A stretch of 64,000 nt of DNA from Polyangiaceae bacterium. GTDB lineage: Bacteria; Myxococcota_A; Polyangia; Polyangiales; Polyangiaceae. The stretch spans positions 310,001 to 374,000 of the forward strand of contig JACKEA010000008.1 of assembly GCA_020633235.1 (NCBI GenBank), read 5' to 3'. Below are positions 1-8,264 of the stretch, piece after piece. The position numbers were made by a program, and so were the translations under genes. Positions within the stretch are counted from its first letter, which is position 1, and every line of letters starts with the position of its first letter. The notes beneath the pieces are model-generated. The model did no database searches and was not told the DNA's origin. It saw only the letters and a program-made list of their open reading frames with translations.

Positions 1-11
1 GTTGACACCAG

Positions 12-914
12 CTAGGCGGCACTCGCCGCATTGAGTTCGAATTGGACTTGGGCTGGTGTTCTGTAGCCCAGAGTCGAGTGTAGTCGCTGCCGATTGTAAA
101 ATACTTCGATGTACTCGAATAGCGCGTGCCGGAGCTGTGAGGCGTCGGCCCAGCTCTGGCGATGGATGAGTTCCGTCTTGAGCGTGGCGAAGAACGACTC
201 GGCAACGGCGTTGTCCCAGCAGTTTCCCCGGCGGCTCATACTGGCTTCGATTCCGGCTTGGGATAGCGCTACGCGATACGCGCCACTGGTGTACTGGCAA
301 CCCTGGTCGGTGTGATGCAACAACCAACGTTTTGGTCGTCGATGCGTTATCGCCATTTCGAGGGCTCGTAGCGACAGCTCTGTCGACGCCTCGGTGCCCA
401 GGGCCCACCCAACGACCGCTCTGCTGCACAGGTCGAGCAGTACCGCGAGATAGCACCAGCCGGCGCGCGTCCGAATATACGTGATATCTCCGACCCAAAC
501 CTGGTCCGGGTGCTCCGCTTCGAAGTTGCGGTTGACGATGTTGGGCGCTTTCGGATGCTCTGCGTCGACGCGTGTCGTCACGCGAAAACCACGACGGGGG
601 CGGGCTGAAATGCCGAGATTCCGCATGGCGCGTTCGATGCGACGTTTGCTCACGCGCAGTCCTCGGTTGCGCAGGTCGTGGAGCACACGAGGACTGCCGT
701 ACCGTCGGGAGCTGCGTTCGAAGCTTGCCTGCACCTCGCGTTCGAGACGTTGGTCCTCGCGAGCGCGACGGCTCTGACTACGCTTGGCGAAGGCGTAGTA
801 GCCCTGCCGGCTTACGCCGAGCACACGACACAATCTTGCAATCGGGAAGTTTGCCTTCTCCGCGCCGATGAAAGCGAATCTCAGTCGCTTTCCTTCGCGA
901 AGAAGGCTGCTGCT
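12..914 (-). CDS. IS3 transposase OrfB (DDE), made by frameshift from OrfA
   Basis: This is the catalytic half of the IS3 transposase. The integrase core carries the DDE residues in GDITYI, HTDQGCQY and WDNAVAESFF. No good independent start is present; the frame opens around TTG 833. After a -1 slip at the A7 run of OrfA, translation gives a continuous sequence RFAFIGAEKANFPIARLCR, which is the usual OrfB N-terminus. The product is therefore most likely an OrfAB fusion. The frame is intact to its stop at 12, so the element may be active. Confidence 0.9.
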   Translation of the reverse strand, partial: SSSLLREGKRLRFAFIGAEKANFPIARLCRVLGVSRQGYYAFAKRSQSRRAREDQRLEREVQASFERSSRRYGSPRVLHDLRNRGLRVSKRRIERAMRNLGISARPRRGFRVTTRVDAEHPKAPNIVNRNFEAEHPDQVWVGDITYIRTRAGWCYLAVLLDLCSRAVVGWALGTEASTELSLRALEMAITHRRPKRWLLHHTDQGCQYTSGAYRVALSQAGIEASMSRRGNCWDNAVAESFFATLKTELIHRQSWADASQLRHALFEYIEVFYNRQRLHSTLGYRTPAQVQFELNAASAA

Positions 915-1210
915 TTTTTTAGAATGGCCCGATCCGTTTCGAGGTCTTCGACTCTCTTGCGGAGCTTCCGATTCTCTTCTTCGAGCCGGTTGGCGCGTTG
1001 CTCAACCGTCTCGTCCGTGGGCGCCTGGGCCCGCACTGGCGACTTCTTGACCCTCTTTCGAGCCATCGCTTCACGGTACCACCCACGGAGCGTCCAGACA
1101 TTCACTCCAAGACTTGCTGCGATCTCCGCCATCGTCCTGTCGCTGCTTTCGACCAGGCGGACGGCGTTCTCCCGAAATTCGGCCGTGTACGTTCGATGCT
1201 GTCGTCTCAT
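881..1210 (-). CDS. IS3 OrfA helix-turn-helix protein
   Basis: A 109-residue OrfA. Residues 5-50 form the transposase_8-type helix-turn-helix (TYTAEFRENAVRLVE, then the recognition helix around ASLGVNVWTLRGWY). A leucine-zipper-like coiled coil follows at about 70-100 (ANRLEEENRKLRKRVEDLE). The A7 slippery run lies within the last third of the gene and OrfB overlaps its end. OrfA binds the element ends and, alone, usually acts as a regulator of transposition (family knowledge). Confidence 0.9.
   Translation of the reverse strand: MRRQHRTYTAEFRENAVRLVESSDRTMAEIAASLGVNVWTLRGWYREAMARKRVKKSPVRAQAPTDETVEQRANRLEEENRKLRKRVEDLETDRAILKKAAAFFAKESD
914..920 (-). promoter_or_regulatory. programmed -1 frameshift site of the IS3 element
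   Basis: Seven T on the plus strand (A AAA AAA on the minus strand) lie in OrfA codons CTA AAA AAA GCA. A -1 slip there moves ribosomes into the OrfB frame, the established mechanism for IS3-family OrfAB synthesis. No downstream stem-loop was worked out. Confidence 0.8.
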
Positions 1211-1283
1211 GACTCCTCCGATGAGGTGTCAACAAGAACGAGGGATCCTCACCAACACACCCTCTCCCCCCAATGCTCAACAC

Positions 1284-1416
1284 CCATCAGCCGTCACCCA
1301 TCAGCCGTCACCCATCAGCCGTCACCCATCAGCCGTCAGCCGTCAGCCATCAGCCATCACCCATCAGCCGTCACCCATCACCCGTCACCCGTCACCCATC
1401 ACCCGTAACCCGTAAC
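1284..1416. repeat. heptamer array, 19 units of CCRTCAS
   Basis: Nineteen exact 7-nt periods without a break, mostly CCATCAG, CCGTCAC, CCGTCAG or CCATCAC, with two CCGTAAC units at the right end. It lies just outside the IS3 right end. No gene is supported here. Confidence 0.95.
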
Positions 1417-1509
1417 CCACCCCCTGCCCTCTGCTCACTCCTGCCAACCGCGTGGGGGGCGTCGTTGGTGGCTTGCGCCGGGGTCGGTGGAGGGCAACGA
1501 TGCGCAGCG

Positions 1510-1694
1510 ATGATGCGCGGTATGCGCTGGGTGGAGATGGGTGGTCGCGTGCGTTGGGTAGATGATGCGCGGTATGCACTGGGTGGAGATGATGCGCGGT
1601 ATGCACTGGGTGGAGATGATGCGCGGTATGCGCTGGGTGGAGATGGGTGGTCGCGTGCGTTGGGTAGATGATGCGCAGCATGCACTGGGTGGAG
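1510..1694 (+). repeat. tandem array of duplicated translation-start segments
   Basis: Seven units lie at 1510, 1537, 1562, 1589, 1616, 1643 and 1668. Five are 27 nt (starting ATGATGCGC, ending GGGTGGAG) and two are a 25-nt variant (starting ATGGGTGG, ending TTGGGTAG). The array abuts ATG 1695 of the next gene, and most units repeat the same GGTGGAG-ATG-ATG signal that starts it. Confidence 0.95.
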
Positions 1695-2864
1695 ATGATG
1701 CGCGGTAGCTTTCGTTGGGCGGCGGCGGCGGCGGTGGCCGTGGCGTGCGGTGCGGCGGCGGTGGTCGTGGGCTGCGGCGGGGCGCGGAGCTCAGGGGCGG
1801 GCAGCGCGGCGCCGACGGACATGGCGTCGACGAGCGCGACGGCGCCGGCGGAGGTGAACGTCGCGCCGGCCGTCCCGGAAGAGGACCGGCCCAATGCGGA
1901 TGCCGGGCCCGTCGTCGAGGAACCGGTCGTGCAGGAGGTGGCGAGCATCGAGCCGCTGGGGACGGTGGCGTGTCGCGTGGGCTTGAACGGCAAGGGGCTC
2001 GGTGAGCGTGTTCGCGTGCGGGTGACGAGCGGCGGCAAACGCTGGGGATACTTCCAAGGGCTGGACGACGTGTTCGTCGAGCTGCCGCCGAGCGGCGCCA
2101 AGGATGGGCGCGCGGTGGGGAAGCTCGGCGGCGTCGAGCTGTATGGCGTGGTGGACGCCGACGATTTCATCTTGTTTCGCGGAGCGCCGCGCAAGGACGG
2201 CGTGATCGTTCCCAATGCGGACGTCGCCCTCACGTGGGTGGGCATGGACGGGAGCCGGCCGCGGGTTGGAACGCCAGCGTCTGGCGCGGTGCAGCCTGCA
2301 GCCGGCGGGCGCTTCGAGTGGGCAGACGACTGCGGGGCGCTATCTCTCGTCGCGGAGAAGTACGATCCCGTGAAGGCCCTCCGGCTCCACAGGAGTGTGC
2401 GCAAGTTCATCACCACCACCGATCCGTTCACCATGAGCCAGGACGCCGCGGGCGCGGGCGCCGTGGAGCTCCGGACGGGGTCTGACGTCGAGGTGTACGT
2501 ACTGGGCAAGAAAGGCAAGCGCACGCGTATCTGGATCCCGGAGCTCACCCTCGTGCTCGTCGGTTGGGTGGACAGTGCGCTGTTGTCCGCGAAGGGGAAC
2601 AACGGGCTCGGCCTGGCCGGAGCGGGGCGGGGCTACGGAACGGGCTACGGCATCATCTCCTCGAAGCGACTCACGTGCCCGGACGAACGCTCCATCACGC
2701 TGCGTATGGACGGTCGCGAGTGGAGGGTGGGTCGCATGGCGCCGGGAACGCAGTTCCAACTGGACGCACGCGATGGCGTCCAAGGGCACTTGCGACTGCT
2801 CTCGATGGGCCTCCGCTTGGAGAAGGGCGCCGAGCTGTGGATGAACGTCGAAGGTTGCCGCTGA
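1695..2864 (+). CDS. putative lipoprotein of unknown function
   Basis: I do not recognise a family. The product is about 389 residues, with an Ala-rich hydrophobic N-terminus ending in a lipobox-like VVVGC and then a Gly/Ala/Pro-rich linker. The remainder looks like globular beta-rich sequence (for example GERVRVRVTSGG and RIWIPELTLVLVGWV). An in-frame ATG at 1668 exists. ATG 1695 was chosen because it places the signal peptide directly at the N-terminus and follows GGTGGAG; ATG 1698 is equally possible. The start codon is the terminal unit of the upstream repeat array, so the initiation region has been copied several times. Confidence 0.75.
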   Translation: MMRGSFRWAAAAAVAVACGAAAVVVGCGGARSSGAGSAAPTDMASTSATAPAEVNVAPAVPEEDRPNADAGPVVEEPVVQEVASIEPLGTVACRVGLNGKGLGERVRVRVTSGGKRWGYFQGLDDVFVELPPSGAKDGRAVGKLGGVELYGVVDADDFILFRGAPRKDGVIVPNADVALTWVGMDGSRPRVGTPASGAVQPAAGGRFEWADDCGALSLVAEKYDPVKALRLHRSVRKFITTTDPFTMSQDAAGAGAVELRTGSDVEVYVLGKKGKRTRIWIPELTLVLVGWVDSALLSAKGNNGLGLAGAGRGYGTGYGIISSKRLTCPDERSITLRMDGREWRVGRMAPGTQFQLDARDGVQGHLRLLSMGLRLEKGAELWMNVEGCR

Positions 2865-2870
2865 CGTAGA

Positions 2871-2931
2871 TTGTCGCGTCGAGTCGATGCTTGTCGAGTC
2901 GAGTCGACGCGTGTCGAGTCGACTCGACGGC
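2871..2931. repeat. GTCGA-rich low-complexity repeat
   Basis: Short irregular repeats of GTCGA/GTCGAC spread over about 60 nt between two plus-strand genes. The sequence can fold on itself in many ways. No promoter or terminator role can be shown. Confidence 0.6.
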
Positions 2932-2978
2932 AGAAAGTGCGCGTGCGCAATGCAAAATGGGCGCGCTACCATGACATC

Positions 2979-4196
2979 GTGACGCGATCATTGATGCGAT
3001 TCGTTGGCCACGTGCTCGCCCTCGGCGCGTGTGCCGGTTGCGGGAGCACGTCGGCCGACGAGGCACCCGCCAGAAGTGCCGACGCTGGCGGCGACGTCGG
3101 GATGACAGACGCGAGCTCGAAGGGGGACGCGATGGTGGCGGACGCGAGCTCGATGAAGGACGCAAGCTCGATGAAGGACGCCGAATCCGACGCGAGCGCG
3201 CCAGACGCCGAACCCGCGGACGCCGCGCCGCCCGCCCCGCTCACCTACGAGAACGTCGTCCTGGATGCGAACGGAGACCCGGACTGCTCCTTCATGAATG
3301 GTGCGTACTACCTGTATCTGCCGGACCAGATCCACCAGAACGGCGCCGCCGTAGGCGGCCGCGTGATGGGCTATCGCTCCAAGGATCTCGTTCACTGGAA
3401 GGCTTTGGGGGCCGTGTTCGACAACGTGGACGAGGCCTATGGCGGCGACAGCACGCGCGGCCTGTGGGCGCCGGAAGTGCTGGCTCATGGCGGCAAGTAC
3501 TACCTCTACTACGTCAACGTCATGAGCGGCGGGGCGGACGCGAACGTCGGGAACAAGGACATTGTCGTCATAGAAAGCGATACGCCGGAGGATTTCCACT
3601 CCGGCACCCACCGCAAGGTGCTGCTCGACAACGACTACGCGTTCATCGACCCGAGCCCGTTCATCGACGGCAATAAGCTGTACCTGCTGTACAAGCGCCG
3701 CAACGCCCCGGGCACGGGCACGCGACTGGTGATCCGTCCGATGAGCGATCCGCGGACCTTCTCTGGAGCACAAACGGTGTTGCTCGACTCGAGTGACGTG
3801 AGCGGCAGTGGGCAGCTCGAGCACCCGATGATGTACAAGGCGGGCAACAAGTACTTTCTGCTGTACTCGTTCGGCGAGGGCGATCAGCCTTCCTACCGGA
3901 TTGCCTACGCGACCTCCTCGACCCCCACCGGTCCTTTCGTACAGCGCGGCACGCTGTTCGCCTCGGATCCCATTGGCGCCAAGAGCCTGTCCAAGACGGT
4001 GATCGCTCCGGGGGCCGCGTCCATCGTGGAGGATGGCGCCGGCAAACCCTGGATGGTGTATCGGCAGAAGAAGACCGCGAAGACGACCTTCGCCGACCGC
4101 GGCGTGTGCATCGACCCAATCCAGCTTGCGCCAGCGAAGAACGAGATCAGCGGCAAGCCCACCAAGGGCGTGGTCCGCCCAGGCCCGGCGTTCTAG
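2979..4196 (+). CDS. GH43-like glycoside hydrolase lipoprotein
   Basis: A predicted lipoprotein (lipobox near ALGACAGC) with an Asp/Ala-rich linker containing repeated DASSMKDA. A five-bladed beta-propeller of glycoside hydrolase family 43 type follows. Matching motifs are DPDCSFMNGAYYLY (first blade, likely catalytic Asp), WAPEVLAHGGKYYLYY, IDPSPFIDG (second acid) and LEHPMMYKAGNKYFLLYS (likely catalytic Glu). GH43 members cleave arabinose- or xylose-containing polysaccharides; the substrate here is unknown. GTG 2979 is chosen; ATG 2994 is equally possible, while the upstream TTG frame runs through low-complexity sequence. Confidence 0.85.
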   Translation: MTRSLMRFVGHVLALGACAGCGSTSADEAPARSADAGGDVGMTDASSKGDAMVADASSMKDASSMKDAESDASAPDAEPADAAPPAPLTYENVVLDANGDPDCSFMNGAYYLYLPDQIHQNGAAVGGRVMGYRSKDLVHWKALGAVFDNVDEAYGGDSTRGLWAPEVLAHGGKYYLYYVNVMSGGADANVGNKDIVVIESDTPEDFHSGTHRKVLLDNDYAFIDPSPFIDGNKLYLLYKRRNAPGTGTRLVIRPMSDPRTFSGAQTVLLDSSDVSGSGQLEHPMMYKAGNKYFLLYSFGEGDQPSYRIAYATSSTPTGPFVQRGTLFASDPIGAKSLSKTVIAPGAASIVEDGAGKPWMVYRQKKTAKTTFADRGVCIDPIQLAPAKNEISGKPTKGVVRPGPAF

Positions 4197-4257
4197 CCTC
4201 GAATTTGGTCCGGTCACCGCCGCGCGTGCCACGATCCGCTTCCACGCCGGAGGCCTC

Positions 4258-4641
4258 ATGGAAACGCTGGTACTTCTAGAAGCGACGACTCGACTGCCGT
4301 CTTGGGTGGACCATGAAGCCGGTCCGGAGAGCAACGTGATGGTGTTGGCGGAGCGCCCTGGCGACCACCCGGTGGAGCTCGAATCTCGGGCTCTGGCGTA
4401 CGCCGGGCAGGTGAGCCGAACCATCTTGGTGTGTGGCCCAGAGGGCGGGCGAGAGCGAACGGCAGTGCGCTCGGCGCTGATTCTGGAGCTTTCCGAGCGC
4501 GGTCCCGTGTTGCTGGCGACCTCGGCGGAGGTGACGCCGGAGCTGGCCGAGGTGGCTCGGTTGTACCGCGTGCAGTTGCGCCTCGACATGTCGCGCGGAC
4601 GTGAAGAGACTTTCGCGGATCCCGTGCGTCGCGTAGCCTGA
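4258..4641 (+). CDS. small hypothetical protein
   Basis: A 127-residue soluble protein with no signal peptide and no motif I recognise. The start at ATG 4258 follows GGAGG-like sequence (GCCGGAGGCC). It is separated by only 3 nt from the next gene, so the two are probably cotranscribed. The frame extends further upstream, but that part overlaps the GH43 gene and reads as Arg/Pro-rich shadow sequence. Confidence 0.65.
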   Translation: METLVLLEATTRLPSWVDHEAGPESNVMVLAERPGDHPVELESRALAYAGQVSRTILVCGPEGGRERTAVRSALILELSERGPVLLATSAEVTPELAEVARLYRVQLRLDMSRGREETFADPVRRVA

Positions 4642-4644
4642 AGT

Positions 4645-5463
4645 ATGACCCGCGTCGTCTTTGGCTGCGTTCCGGACACGGACGACGACGTCACCCGCGG
4701 CCTACTCCAGAAGCTGTGCTCCATCCTGGGCGCCGCCGTGGGCCTGAGCGTCGAGCCGCGCGTGGCCGCCTCGCCGCAGGCCCTCGCGGAAGAGCTGGCC
4801 GCCGGCCAGGTGGACGTAGCGTGGACCTCGCCGACGCTGCTGCTCACTTCGAACGAGCTGCGCGCTGCCACGCCATTGGTGTGCTCCGTCCGTGGCGGCA
4901 TGACGCTCTATCATGGCGTCGTCTTCGTGCGGGAAAGCTCGCCCTACAAGAGCACCGTGGACTTGAAGGGCGCCCACGCCGCGTGGGTGAGCGAGACCAG
5001 CGCGTCCGGCTACATCTTCGCCCGTCTCGCCCTCGCGAGCTACGGTTTGGACCCGCGGAGCTTGTTCGGATCCGAAACGTTTCACGGCTCCCACGGCAAC
5101 GTGGCGCGGGCGGTGCTCACGGGGCAGGCCGACGCGGGCGGCGTGTACGCGATGTTTCAGGACGGCAACCCGATGCGACCGCTGGTGCGAGCTCCGTTCA
5201 TGGATGCCGTGAAGGGTGAGCGCGGGCGCATCCTGTTTGCGACCCCGGCGATTCCGGCGGACCTCATCGTGGCTCGCGCCGGGCTAGACCCAAAAACAAA
5301 AACGGATCTGGCAGACATCCTCGGGCAGCTCCATCACAATCGCGATGCCGTGGAACCACTGCAGCGGGTGCTCGGGGCCGACGGCTTCGCGCCCTTCGAC
5401 CCGAGGTCTCTCGAGCCACTGCGGGAGCAGGTGCAGAGTGGGCGGGAGCTCGGCTTGATTTAA
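4645..5463 (+). CDS. PhnD-like phosphate/phosphonate binding protein
   Basis: A 272-residue protein resembling the substrate-binding component of phosphonate ABC transporters (PhnD-like, PF12974). The typical opening VVFGCVPDTD is present, followed by SPTLLL, the conserved DLKGAHAAWVSETSASGY segment and HGNVARAVLTGQADAGGVYA. There is no signal peptide and no transporter permease or ATPase nearby. A sensory or cytoplasmic role is therefore as likely as transport. It sits 3 nt after the small gene upstream. Confidence 0.8.
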   Translation: MTRVVFGCVPDTDDDVTRGLLQKLCSILGAAVGLSVEPRVAASPQALAEELAAGQVDVAWTSPTLLLTSNELRAATPLVCSVRGGMTLYHGVVFVRESSPYKSTVDLKGAHAAWVSETSASGYIFARLALASYGLDPRSLFGSETFHGSHGNVARAVLTGQADAGGVYAMFQDGNPMRPLVRAPFMDAVKGERGRILFATPAIPADLIVARAGLDPKTKTDLADILGQLHHNRDAVEPLQRVLGADGFAPFDPRSLEPLREQVQSGRELGLI

Positions 5464-5495
5464 CGCATCCCCGCCAGGCGGTGTTTTCTCGCGTC

Positions 5496-7043
5496 ATGAG
5501 AGCGAGATGGGCTGTTGTGGGAGCGCTGGCGGCGGGGGCGTGTAGCAAACGGCAGGAGGTGGCGGACGCTGCGCCGCCCCCAGCGGCATCGCCGCCAGCA
5601 AAGACCGCGACGATGAGCGTTGCGGATGCGCGGCACGCGCTCAATCGGCTGAGCTTCGGGCCGCGGCCGGGGCAGGCCAAGGCGCTGGCGGGGCAGGGAC
5701 TTTCGGCGTGGCTCGCCGAGCAGCTGGCGGCGCCCAAAGAGGAGCCCGCGAACGTGAAGAGCGCCCTCGAGCCCTATGCGTCGGGCCTGATGCCACCGGA
5801 CCAGCTGGTGGCGGAGATGCTGGGGGACGACTGGATGGCCGTGCCCGAGGGCAAGATCAAGCAGCTGTTCAAGGGCAAGAGCCTGCGCGAGCACCTCGGC
5901 AACATCGCGATGGCCAAGCTGACGCGACACGTTCTGTCGGAGCGGCAGCTGGAGGAGGTGATGGTCGACTTCTGGACGGATCACTTCAACGTTTTCGCTC
6001 GCAAGGGCGCCGTGCGGCTGTTCGCGGGGGACTACATCGAACGCGCGATTCGCCCTCACGCCCTGGGTAAGTTCTCCGAGCTCCTGTTGTCCACCGCGCG
6101 GCACCCGGCCATGCTCCTGTATCTCGACAACGCGCGCAGCGTGGCCAGCCGCGGCAAGGGTCGCCGCGGCCTCAACGAGAACTACGCTCGCGAGCTCCTC
6201 GAGCTCCACACCCTCGGTGTGCATGGCGGCTACACGCAAGACGACGTCATCGGCACGGCTCGCATACTGACCGGCTGGAGCGTGACGCGCCCACGAGAGG
6301 GCAGTCTTTCATTTTTGTTTAGACGGCGCGCGCACGACGCGGACGAAAAGCGCGTGCTGGGCGTCACGTTCCCCGCCGGCGGCGGTGAAGAAGAAGGGGA
6401 CAAGCTCTTGCACATGCTGGCCGCGCACCGCGCCACGGCGAAGCACCTCGCCACCAAGCTGTGTCGGCGCTTCGTCGCGGACGAACCCCCGGCGGACTGC
6501 GTGGAGCAGGCTGCGGCCGCGTTCAGTCAATCCGGCGGCGACATTCCGGCGATGATTCGCGCCATCGTGGCGCACCCCGCGTTCTTCGCGGAGCAGAGCC
6601 GCGGCACCAAGCTCAAGAGCCCGCTGGAAGCCGTGGCCAGCAGTCTGCGCGCAGTGAACGCGGCTCCCGATGGCACGCTGCGCTTGGCGTTGGTGCTCGC
6701 CCGCATGGGGCAGCCGCTGTTGCTCGAGTCGGCTCCCACGGGCTACGCGGAGACGCGGGACGCCTGGCTCGGGAGCAGCGCCATGCTCGCGCGCATGACC
6801 TTCGCCACGGCGCTGGCGGCCAAGAAGAAGCTCGGCGCGCGGGTGGATCTCGACGCCGTGCTTCCGGTGGAGCCGAGCGACACGGTGGTCGAGCGCGCGT
6901 CCCAGTTGCTGTTCGATGGGCAGCTCGGCAAAGCGATGCGCGCGGCCCTCGAGCAAGAGACATCCGGCGTGGCGAACGAAGAACGGCGCCGCGCGCTCGC
7001 CCTTGCTCTTCTTCTCGGTGGCCCGAGCTTTCAACGACAGTGA
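5496..7043 (+). CDS. DUF1800 family lipoprotein
   Basis: A 515-residue protein with a lipobox (LAAGAC) just after the start, then a DUF1800 domain over most of its length: RHALNRLSFGPRPGQ, VDFWTDHFNVF, NENYARELLELHTLGV and HPAFF. DUF1800 proteins are exported proteins of unknown activity that are almost always paired with DUF1501 proteins, as here. ATG 5496 is preferred over GTG 5481 because it gives a compact signal peptide. The DUF1501 gene follows after 7 nt, so this is an operon. Confidence 0.9.
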   Translation: MRARWAVVGALAAGACSKRQEVADAAPPPAASPPAKTATMSVADARHALNRLSFGPRPGQAKALAGQGLSAWLAEQLAAPKEEPANVKSALEPYASGLMPPDQLVAEMLGDDWMAVPEGKIKQLFKGKSLREHLGNIAMAKLTRHVLSERQLEEVMVDFWTDHFNVFARKGAVRLFAGDYIERAIRPHALGKFSELLLSTARHPAMLLYLDNARSVASRGKGRRGLNENYARELLELHTLGVHGGYTQDDVIGTARILTGWSVTRPREGSLSFLFRRRAHDADEKRVLGVTFPAGGGEEEGDKLLHMLAAHRATAKHLATKLCRRFVADEPPADCVEQAAAAFSQSGGDIPAMIRAIVAHPAFFAEQSRGTKLKSPLEAVASSLRAVNAAPDGTLRLALVLARMGQPLLLESAPTGYAETRDAWLGSSAMLARMTFATALAAKKKLGARVDLDAVLPVEPSDTVVERASQLLFDGQLGKAMRAALEQETSGVANEERRRALALALLLGGPSFQRQ

Positions 7044-7050
7044 GGCGATG

Positions 7051-8226
7051 ATGAAGATCTCGAGACGCAATCTGCTATTCGCTGCAGGGATCACGCCGGC
7101 GGCGCTCTTGGCGCATCGCTTTGCCTGGGCCGAATCTGCTCCACGCGCGAAGACGCTCGTGTGCGTCTTCCTGCGCGGCGCCATGGACGGCCTCTCTGCC
7201 GTGGTGCCCTACGCCGAGGACAGCTACTACCGGGACCGCAAGGCCATCGCCATCGCCGAGAACAAGCTCATGAAGCTCGACGATCGCTTCGGCTTCCATC
7301 CCGCCCTGGCGCCGCTGATGCCCGCGTGGAAGGCGGGGCAGCTCGCGCCCATCGTGGCCGTGGGCTCGCCCCACCCGACGCGCTCGCACTTCGAGGCGCA
7401 GGACCACTTCGAGTGGGGCGGCATGTCGGGCAGCGGCGGCGGTTGGCTCGCGCGGGCCCAGAAGTCGCGGGGCAAGAGCGCGTCGAACCTGTCGAGCGTT
7501 GCCCTGGCGCGCACCACGCCGCTGGCATTTCGCGGCGAGCCCGGCGTGGTCGCGGCCCAGCGGCTGAGTCAGGTCGGGCTCAAAGGACCGCCCGCGGTGC
7601 GCGATCGCTTGGAATCCGCTTTCGCGAAGATGTACGGCACCGAGGGCGACGCGATCGGTCGTGCGGGAACGGACGCGCTCGCCGTCGCGAAGCGGCTGCG
7701 TCAGCTGGACGCGAAGGGCAACGACGGCAAGTACCCCGCTCCCGTCAAGGGGCTCGCGGACATCGCGACGCTCATTCGTGCGAACGTCGGGCTCGAGGTG
7801 GCCTGGATCGACACCACGGGCTGGGACACCCACACGGGGCAAGCCGGTCGCCTGAATCGGAACTTGGAGCTCTTGGGCAAAGGCCTCGCCGCGTTCCGCG
7901 AAGATCTGGGCGATCGTCTCGAGAGCACGTTGGTGCTGGTGATGACGGAGTTCGGTCGTACCGTGAAGGAGAACGGAACGGGCGGCACGGATCACGGTCA
8001 CGGCAGTGTGATGCTCGCCCTCGGCGGCGGCGTGAACGGCAACAAGGTGCTCGGCAAGTGGCCCGGACTCGCGGCCGCGCAGCGCTACGAAGGGCGCGAC
8101 CTCGCGGTCACCACGGACTATCGCGACGTGTTCGCGGAGGTGCTCGACAAGCAGCTCGGCGTGTCCAACCCCAAGGCAGTGCTGACGGACCACACGCCCG
8201 GACCGGGCGTCGGACTCCTCAGATAG
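7051..8226 (+). CDS. DUF1501 family protein, Tat signal
   Basis: A DUF1501 (sulfatase-like alkaline phosphatase fold) protein of about 391 residues. It begins MKISRRNLLFAAG, a twin-arginine signal, followed by the family motifs LVCVFLRGAMDGLSAVVPY, GFHPALAPL, WDTHTGQ and FGRTVKENGTGGTDHGHG. The start follows TGAGGCG; ATG 7048 directly before it is an alternative. It is the usual partner of the DUF1800 gene upstream; the pair's function is unknown. Confidence 0.9.
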   Translation: MKISRRNLLFAAGITPAALLAHRFAWAESAPRAKTLVCVFLRGAMDGLSAVVPYAEDSYYRDRKAIAIAENKLMKLDDRFGFHPALAPLMPAWKAGQLAPIVAVGSPHPTRSHFEAQDHFEWGGMSGSGGGWLARAQKSRGKSASNLSSVALARTTPLAFRGEPGVVAAQRLSQVGLKGPPAVRDRLESAFAKMYGTEGDAIGRAGTDALAVAKRLRQLDAKGNDGKYPAPVKGLADIATLIRANVGLEVAWIDTTGWDTHTGQAGRLNRNLELLGKGLAAFREDLGDRLESTLVLVMTEFGRTVKENGTGGTDHGHGSVMLALGGGVNGNKVLGKWPGLAAAQRYEGRDLAVTTDYRDVFAEVLDKQLGVSNPKAVLTDHTPGPGVGLLR

Positions 8227-8264
8227 CTTGCGCGCCGCGAGCGCTCGGGGTCTGCTTTCCAGCG

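Larger units (their letters stand above)
1..1233 (-). mobile_element. IS3-family insertion sequence
   Basis: The two overlapping reading frames of an IS3 element lie between short inverted repeats: GTTGACACC at 1-9 and its complement GGTGTCAAC at 1225-1233. The element reads on the minus strand. The window begins at the left repeat, so the outer edge and any target duplication on that side cannot be seen. The subgroup cannot be assigned from the sequence alone. Confidence 0.85.

Noticed and set aside
12..833. OrfB of the IS3 element as an independent gene starting at TTG 833
   Set aside because: The frameshifted continuation upstream matches the usual OrfB N-terminus, so OrfB is most likely expressed only as an OrfAB fusion.
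1284..1416. CRISPR-like array
   Set aside because: The units are 7 nt with no spacers; a simple tandem repeat.
2988..4901. A 637-codon minus-strand open frame
   Set aside because: It is antisense to the GH43, small and PhnD-like genes, whose motifs are clear; its own translation is Arg/Ala/Val-rich without domains. High GC leaves long open antisense frames.
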